Positions 62,995 to 64,000 of a stretch of 64,000 nucleotides of DNA are shown one piece after another. The notes below the pieces were generated by a model. That model had not been told where the DNA came from, ran no database searches, and saw only the letters and a program-made list of their open reading frames with translations. Numbering within the stretch: position 1 is the first letter of the stretch; each line of letters starts with the position of its first letter. Both the position numbers and the translations under genes were made by a program. The DNA is taken from contig NZ_CP102246.1 in assembly GCF_024599795.1 (NCBI RefSeq), forward strand, positions 2,418,001 to 2,482,000. The letters are read 5' to 3'. The DNA comes from Enterobacter cloacae complex sp. R_G8 (GTDB taxonomy: Bacteria; Pseudomonadota; Gammaproteobacteria; Enterobacterales; Enterobacteriaceae).

Positions 62995-64000
62995 ATGTCA
63001 TATACACTTAAATATTTGCCAGAACGCTATCCCAGACCTGAACCTCTGAGATTTTCTCGTTGGTTTGTTGCTCTGGTTGTTATGCTTTCTATCAGTGTTA
63101 TCTTAATGCGTATATTTGGGCGTTATGTCGGAAATCTGTACTTTTGGAAATTGGCTTTAGGTTTACCTATTTCTTTGTGGAGTATTCTGTTTGCTTGTTG
63201 TTTTCTTCTTTGGGCATTGCGGGATAGCAAAGCAAATGCTTTTGACAAACAGCGAGAACAGTGGATTCTTCGAGAAACCCGTAAGGCTCGACGTGCGCTG
63301 CAGGTGCTGAATGCAACTTTTATTACCGGCCACTCATCTGTTGCACAGAAAGATATAGCTATTGCCATGCAAAAAAACGATAGCATTATTGTTTCACAGG
63401 TCGACCGGGATGGTAATGAAAGTACCAGAATGAGCCAAATTTCATCTAGCCCGCAGGACTCGTCAAAATTCGTGATAACTAATATTTTTTCCCAGTTGAT
63501 TGCTGACATTCCTTTTGCACAACTCCCTGACAAAGTCCCACTGATTGTTGTTTTTGATATAACAACATCTCTGCCCCTTGAGAGTATTCGCCATTACTGG
63601 GACGAGGCCTGGCAAAAAAATAATATTACCCATCCTGTTGAATATGGTGAAGGGAGTGGACTCAGCATAATTGACCGCTGGCTGAACGTATGTATTAAAG
63701 ATAAAGCAATGTTATTAATTGTGGGGCTCCAGTTTAATCCGGCCGATTCTGACAACACAGCTGAGGCCGGTGTAGCGCTGCTTCTTGGCAACCGCCTGAC
63801 ACAGGAGGCACTCGAACCTCTCGCGTTGTTACACCGGCCAGATGCTTCCCCTCCAGGGGAACTGAGCGAGGGAATGAACATGGCCGCCTGGAACGTCCCG
63901 CTCAAAGAAAATATCGTTAAAAATTTATGGCTTGCCGGGATGACGGGTGAGCAACGCGCAGAAGTGATCGCGTGCCAGAATGCGCATCCTGCGCAGTCTG
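62995..64000 (+). CDS. Type VI-associated inner-membrane protein, N-terminal part
   Basis: The frame opens at ATG 62995 (MSYTLKYLPERYPRPEPLRF) and stays open to the window end, so at least 335 residues are encoded. Two membrane segments (about residues 25-45 and 58-80) are followed by a large domain with PLIVVFDITTSLPLESIRHYW and AMLLIVGLQFNPADSDNTAEAG. I do not recognise an established Tss family; TssM (IcmF) is not supported because no P-loop is seen. Its place suggests a type VI accessory gene ahead of the remaining tss genes. Base composition is AT-rich at the start and becomes GC-rich after about 63700. Confidence 0.65.
   Translation, partial: MSYTLKYLPERYPRPEPLRFSRWFVALVVMLSISVILMRIFGRYVGNLYFWKLALGLPISLWSILFACCFLLWALRDSKANAFDKQREQWILRETRKARRALQVLNATFITGHSSVAQKDIAIAMQKNDSIIVSQVDRDGNESTRMSQISSSPQDSSKFVITNIFSQLIADIPFAQLPDKVPLIVVFDITTSLPLESIRHYWDEAWQKNNITHPVEYGEGSGLSIIDRWLNVCIKDKAMLLIVGLQFNPADSDNTAEAGVALLLGNRLTQEALEPLALLHRPDASPPGELSEGMNMAAWNVPLKENIVKNLWLAGMTGEQRAEVIACQNAHPAQS

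Noticed and set aside
62995..64000. Identification as TssM (IcmF)
   Set aside because: No Walker A motif or IcmF signature was seen in the visible 335 residues.

Overview
The window looks like a chromosomal segment of an Enterobacteriaceae bacterium, most likely Enterobacter or a close relative such as Lelliottia or Leclercia. The backbone genes sapAB, pspF/pspABCD, ycjM-W with ompG, ycjXF, tyrR, tpx, ycjG, mpaA and mppA occur in essentially E. coli order, with proteins of the same or nearly the same length. Four accessory blocks interrupt that order. Genus is an inference; no rRNA or other species marker is present.

Region 1 (1-9544) is the right part of a lambdoid-type prophage: the C-terminal half of a gpJ-like host-specificity protein, two small tail-associated proteins, a Cor-like lipoprotein, a tail fibre whose C-terminus lies in an invertible cassette with 524-bp inverted repeats, a Pin/Gin-family DNA invertase, an SOS-boxed umuDC pair, a JAMM-motif protein and a YedK/HMCES-type SRAP protein. 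The prophage ends inside codon 5-6 of sapC, so it separates sapAB from the rest of the sap operon.

Region 2 (9512-19017) holds sapB and sapA, the 3' remnant of a phage-type integrase, and a four-gene type I secretion operon (ABC exporter, membrane fusion protein, TolC-like protein, LipA-like RTX lipase) lying where E. coli carries the puu putrescine genes.

Region 3 (19058-45587) is backbone. It holds the phage-shock genes (without pspE), the ycj alpha-glucoside/guloside uptake and catabolic operon with its LacI-type repressor and two identical 14-bp operator-like sites, ycjXF, tyrR with a TyrR box, a periplasmic DUF4432 aldose-epimerase-like gene not found here in E. coli, then tpx, ycjG, mpaA and mppA. 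The last group serves oxidative stress defence and murein-peptide recycling.

Region 4 (45588-64000) is a type VI secretion locus inserted after mppA: tssB, tssC, tssK, tssL, an OmpA-domain anchor, hcp, clpV, vgrG, then an effector/immunity zone. The first effector joins an M23-like domain to a GH19-like lysozyme domain and is followed by a periplasmic immunity candidate. Beyond it lie AT-rich remnants of a TIGR02594-type peptidase effector that has lost its catalytic segment, two intact secreted immunity-like proteins, and the start of a two-TM inner-membrane protein that runs off the window. No rRNA, tRNA or CRISPR array was seen.
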